Shown here: positions 14,012 to 14,541 of the stretch, in pieces
Position numbering within the stretch: the stretch's first letter is position 1
Layout of the letters: each line of letters starts with the position of its first letter
NCBI GenBank assembly: GCA_964567845.1
Contig: CAZMOG010000050.1
Span: 1 to 14,541 of the forward strand
Reading direction: 5' to 3'
Length of the DNA stretch: 14,541 bases
Origin: RGIG9079 sp964567845
GTDB lineage: Bacteria; Bacteroidota; Bacteroidia; Bacteroidales; Marinifilaceae
Translations under genes and position numbers: made by a program
Notes under the pieces: generated by a model
Told to the model about the DNA's origin: nothing
The model's database searches: none
The model's input: the letters and a program-made list of their open reading frames with translations, nothing else

Positions 14012-14319
14012 AAGGAATAGAGGTTTGTTATAATGACGAGGTGTTTTATGTTGGTATAGATGGAGGAAGTGTGAGTTTACATATTTCCAATAGGCAAGCG
14101 GGGTTGAGAATTTTAGTTAGTGGAATAGATCAACATAATAATCTCTATATATGGATACGTAAAAGAATTCGTTGTAATGATGTTGTAAAAATATCGAAGT
14201 TGCAGGATTTAAAGCAGGTGTCTATTCCTGCTCATATTATTGATATGAACAAAGGATATTCCGGAGAATATCTATTAGAATTATATAATTCGATGTTAAA
14301 TGAGTATGCAGATGTATAA
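14008..14319 (+). CDS. Hypothetical protein, second gene of small accessory operon
   Basis: This 103-residue protein is not recognised. There is no signal peptide or membrane helix. The N-terminal two thirds are predicted mostly beta (IEVCYNDEVFYVGIDGG, VSLHISN, LRILVSGI, NLYIWIRKRI, DVVKISKL), and the end is a short helix (SGEYLLELYNSMLNEYA). Its order of strands, with an Asp before a late strand (NDVVKI here, DGESIEL in the neighbour), weakly resembles the preceding protein, so the two may be distant paralogues; this is a guess. It starts within the stop of the first gene, and its last 14 bases overlap the start of a third small gene at 14306. Confidence 0.72.
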   Translation: MKGIEVCYNDEVFYVGIDGGSVSLHISNRQAGLRILVSGIDQHNNLYIWIRKRIRCNDVVKISKLQDLKQVSIPAHIIDMNKGYSGEYLLELYNSMLNEYADV

Positions 14320-14476
14320 GTGTTTTTGGGCTTTTATTATTGCATGCACCTCTTGTGTTCGTGTTGAGCCAAGTAACGGTCGTGTTCTGTGTGATGATGC
14401 TGCATATACTCCGTTGTATATGGATGAAAACTCTAACGATGCCAATCCCACTTTAATATTCTTTGAAATGCTATAA
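14306..14476 (+). CDS. Small probable lipoprotein, third gene of accessory operon
   Basis: This short reading frame of 56 codons reads MQMYKCFWAFIIACTSCVRV at its start. The basic-hydrophobic N-terminus followed by IIAC fits a lipobox (Cys14; a second Cys at 17), so it may be a lipid-anchored envelope peptide. The rest (EPSNGRVLCDDAAYTPLYMD...LIFFEML) is polar and acidic and matches nothing I know. The start overlaps the preceding gene by 14 bases, and an in-frame second ATG lies at 14312. The size and abrupt end could mean a truncated gene, but reading on in other frames after 14476 soon enters promoter-like DNA, so I see no clear broken continuation. Confidence 0.55.
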   Translation: MQMYKCFWAFIIACTSCVRVEPSNGRVLCDDAAYTPLYMDENSNDANPTLIFFEML

Positions 14477-14541
14477 TCCTTTCCGCATTATAGTGTAGGA
14501 CTTTTTTTGTCCAAAAATATCTATAAATTTGTACGGAATTA

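Noticed and set aside
14471..14531. Possible terminator and promoter at the right edge: CTATAAT/ATTATAG stem, GGAC-T7-GTCC, and TAAATTTG at 14524-14531
   Set aside because: The stems are short and AT-rich and the nearest TTTG is only 14 bases from the -7-like element. A new transcription unit may begin here, but the window ends too soon to support it.
1..14541. CRISPR arrays, insertion-sequence transposases, integrases, rRNA
   Set aside because: I saw no regularly spaced repeats, no transposase or recombinase motifs and no rRNA. The repeats found are those listed at the DUF1016 gene and the hairpins.

Overview
The window looks like chromosomal DNA from a member of the order Bacteroidales. 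The evidence is the TTTG-N19-TAnnTTTG promoters of the primary Bacteroidetes sigma factor, weak or absent Shine-Dalgarno signals, a DUF2723/GT117 membrane protein, a DUF1016 (YhcG) nuclease-like gene, two-part FtsX permeases of about 750 residues, and an NtrC-type regulator with GAFTDA in place of GAFTGA. I cannot name the genus.

Left part, 1-8831: this is a regulated exporter locus. On the minus strand, cut by the window edge, is a sigma-54-dependent response regulator. A DUF1016/YhcG PD-(D/E)XK gene sits directly upstream of it, between the regulator and the promoter that would otherwise serve it. The leader and first three codons of the two genes are a 33-bp direct repeat with one mismatch, which suggests that the nuclease gene was inserted there. 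The divergent intergenic region (2074-2335) holds a primary-sigma promoter firing left. It also holds two near-identical palindromic operators 22 bp apart and a sigma-54-type -24/-12 promoter firing right. The right-going operon is permease, periplasmic adaptor, paralogous permease and ATPase, a MacA/MacB-like exporter or envelope-stress module. The simplest reading is that the regulator binds the two operators and turns on the exporter through sigma-54. No TolC-like outer-membrane gene is present in the window.

Middle, 8832-9342: a long hairpin terminator separates the exporter from a minus-strand tRNA cluster, Gln(UUG), Leu(CAG) and Leu(GAG) in order of transcription. The cluster has a consensus promoter. 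A back-to-back promoter probably starts the GT117 gene.

Right part, 9343-14541: a GT117/DUF2723 multi-membrane glycosyltransferase-like protein is followed 16 bases later by prfB (release factor 2, read without the usual frameshift). A perfect 20-bp-stem hairpin ends this unit. Next comes an AT-richer accessory operon of three small unrecognised genes; the first two overlap by ATGA, and the third is a 56-residue probable lipoprotein. The least explained parts of the window are this small operon and the DUF1016 insertion with its embedded palindromes.
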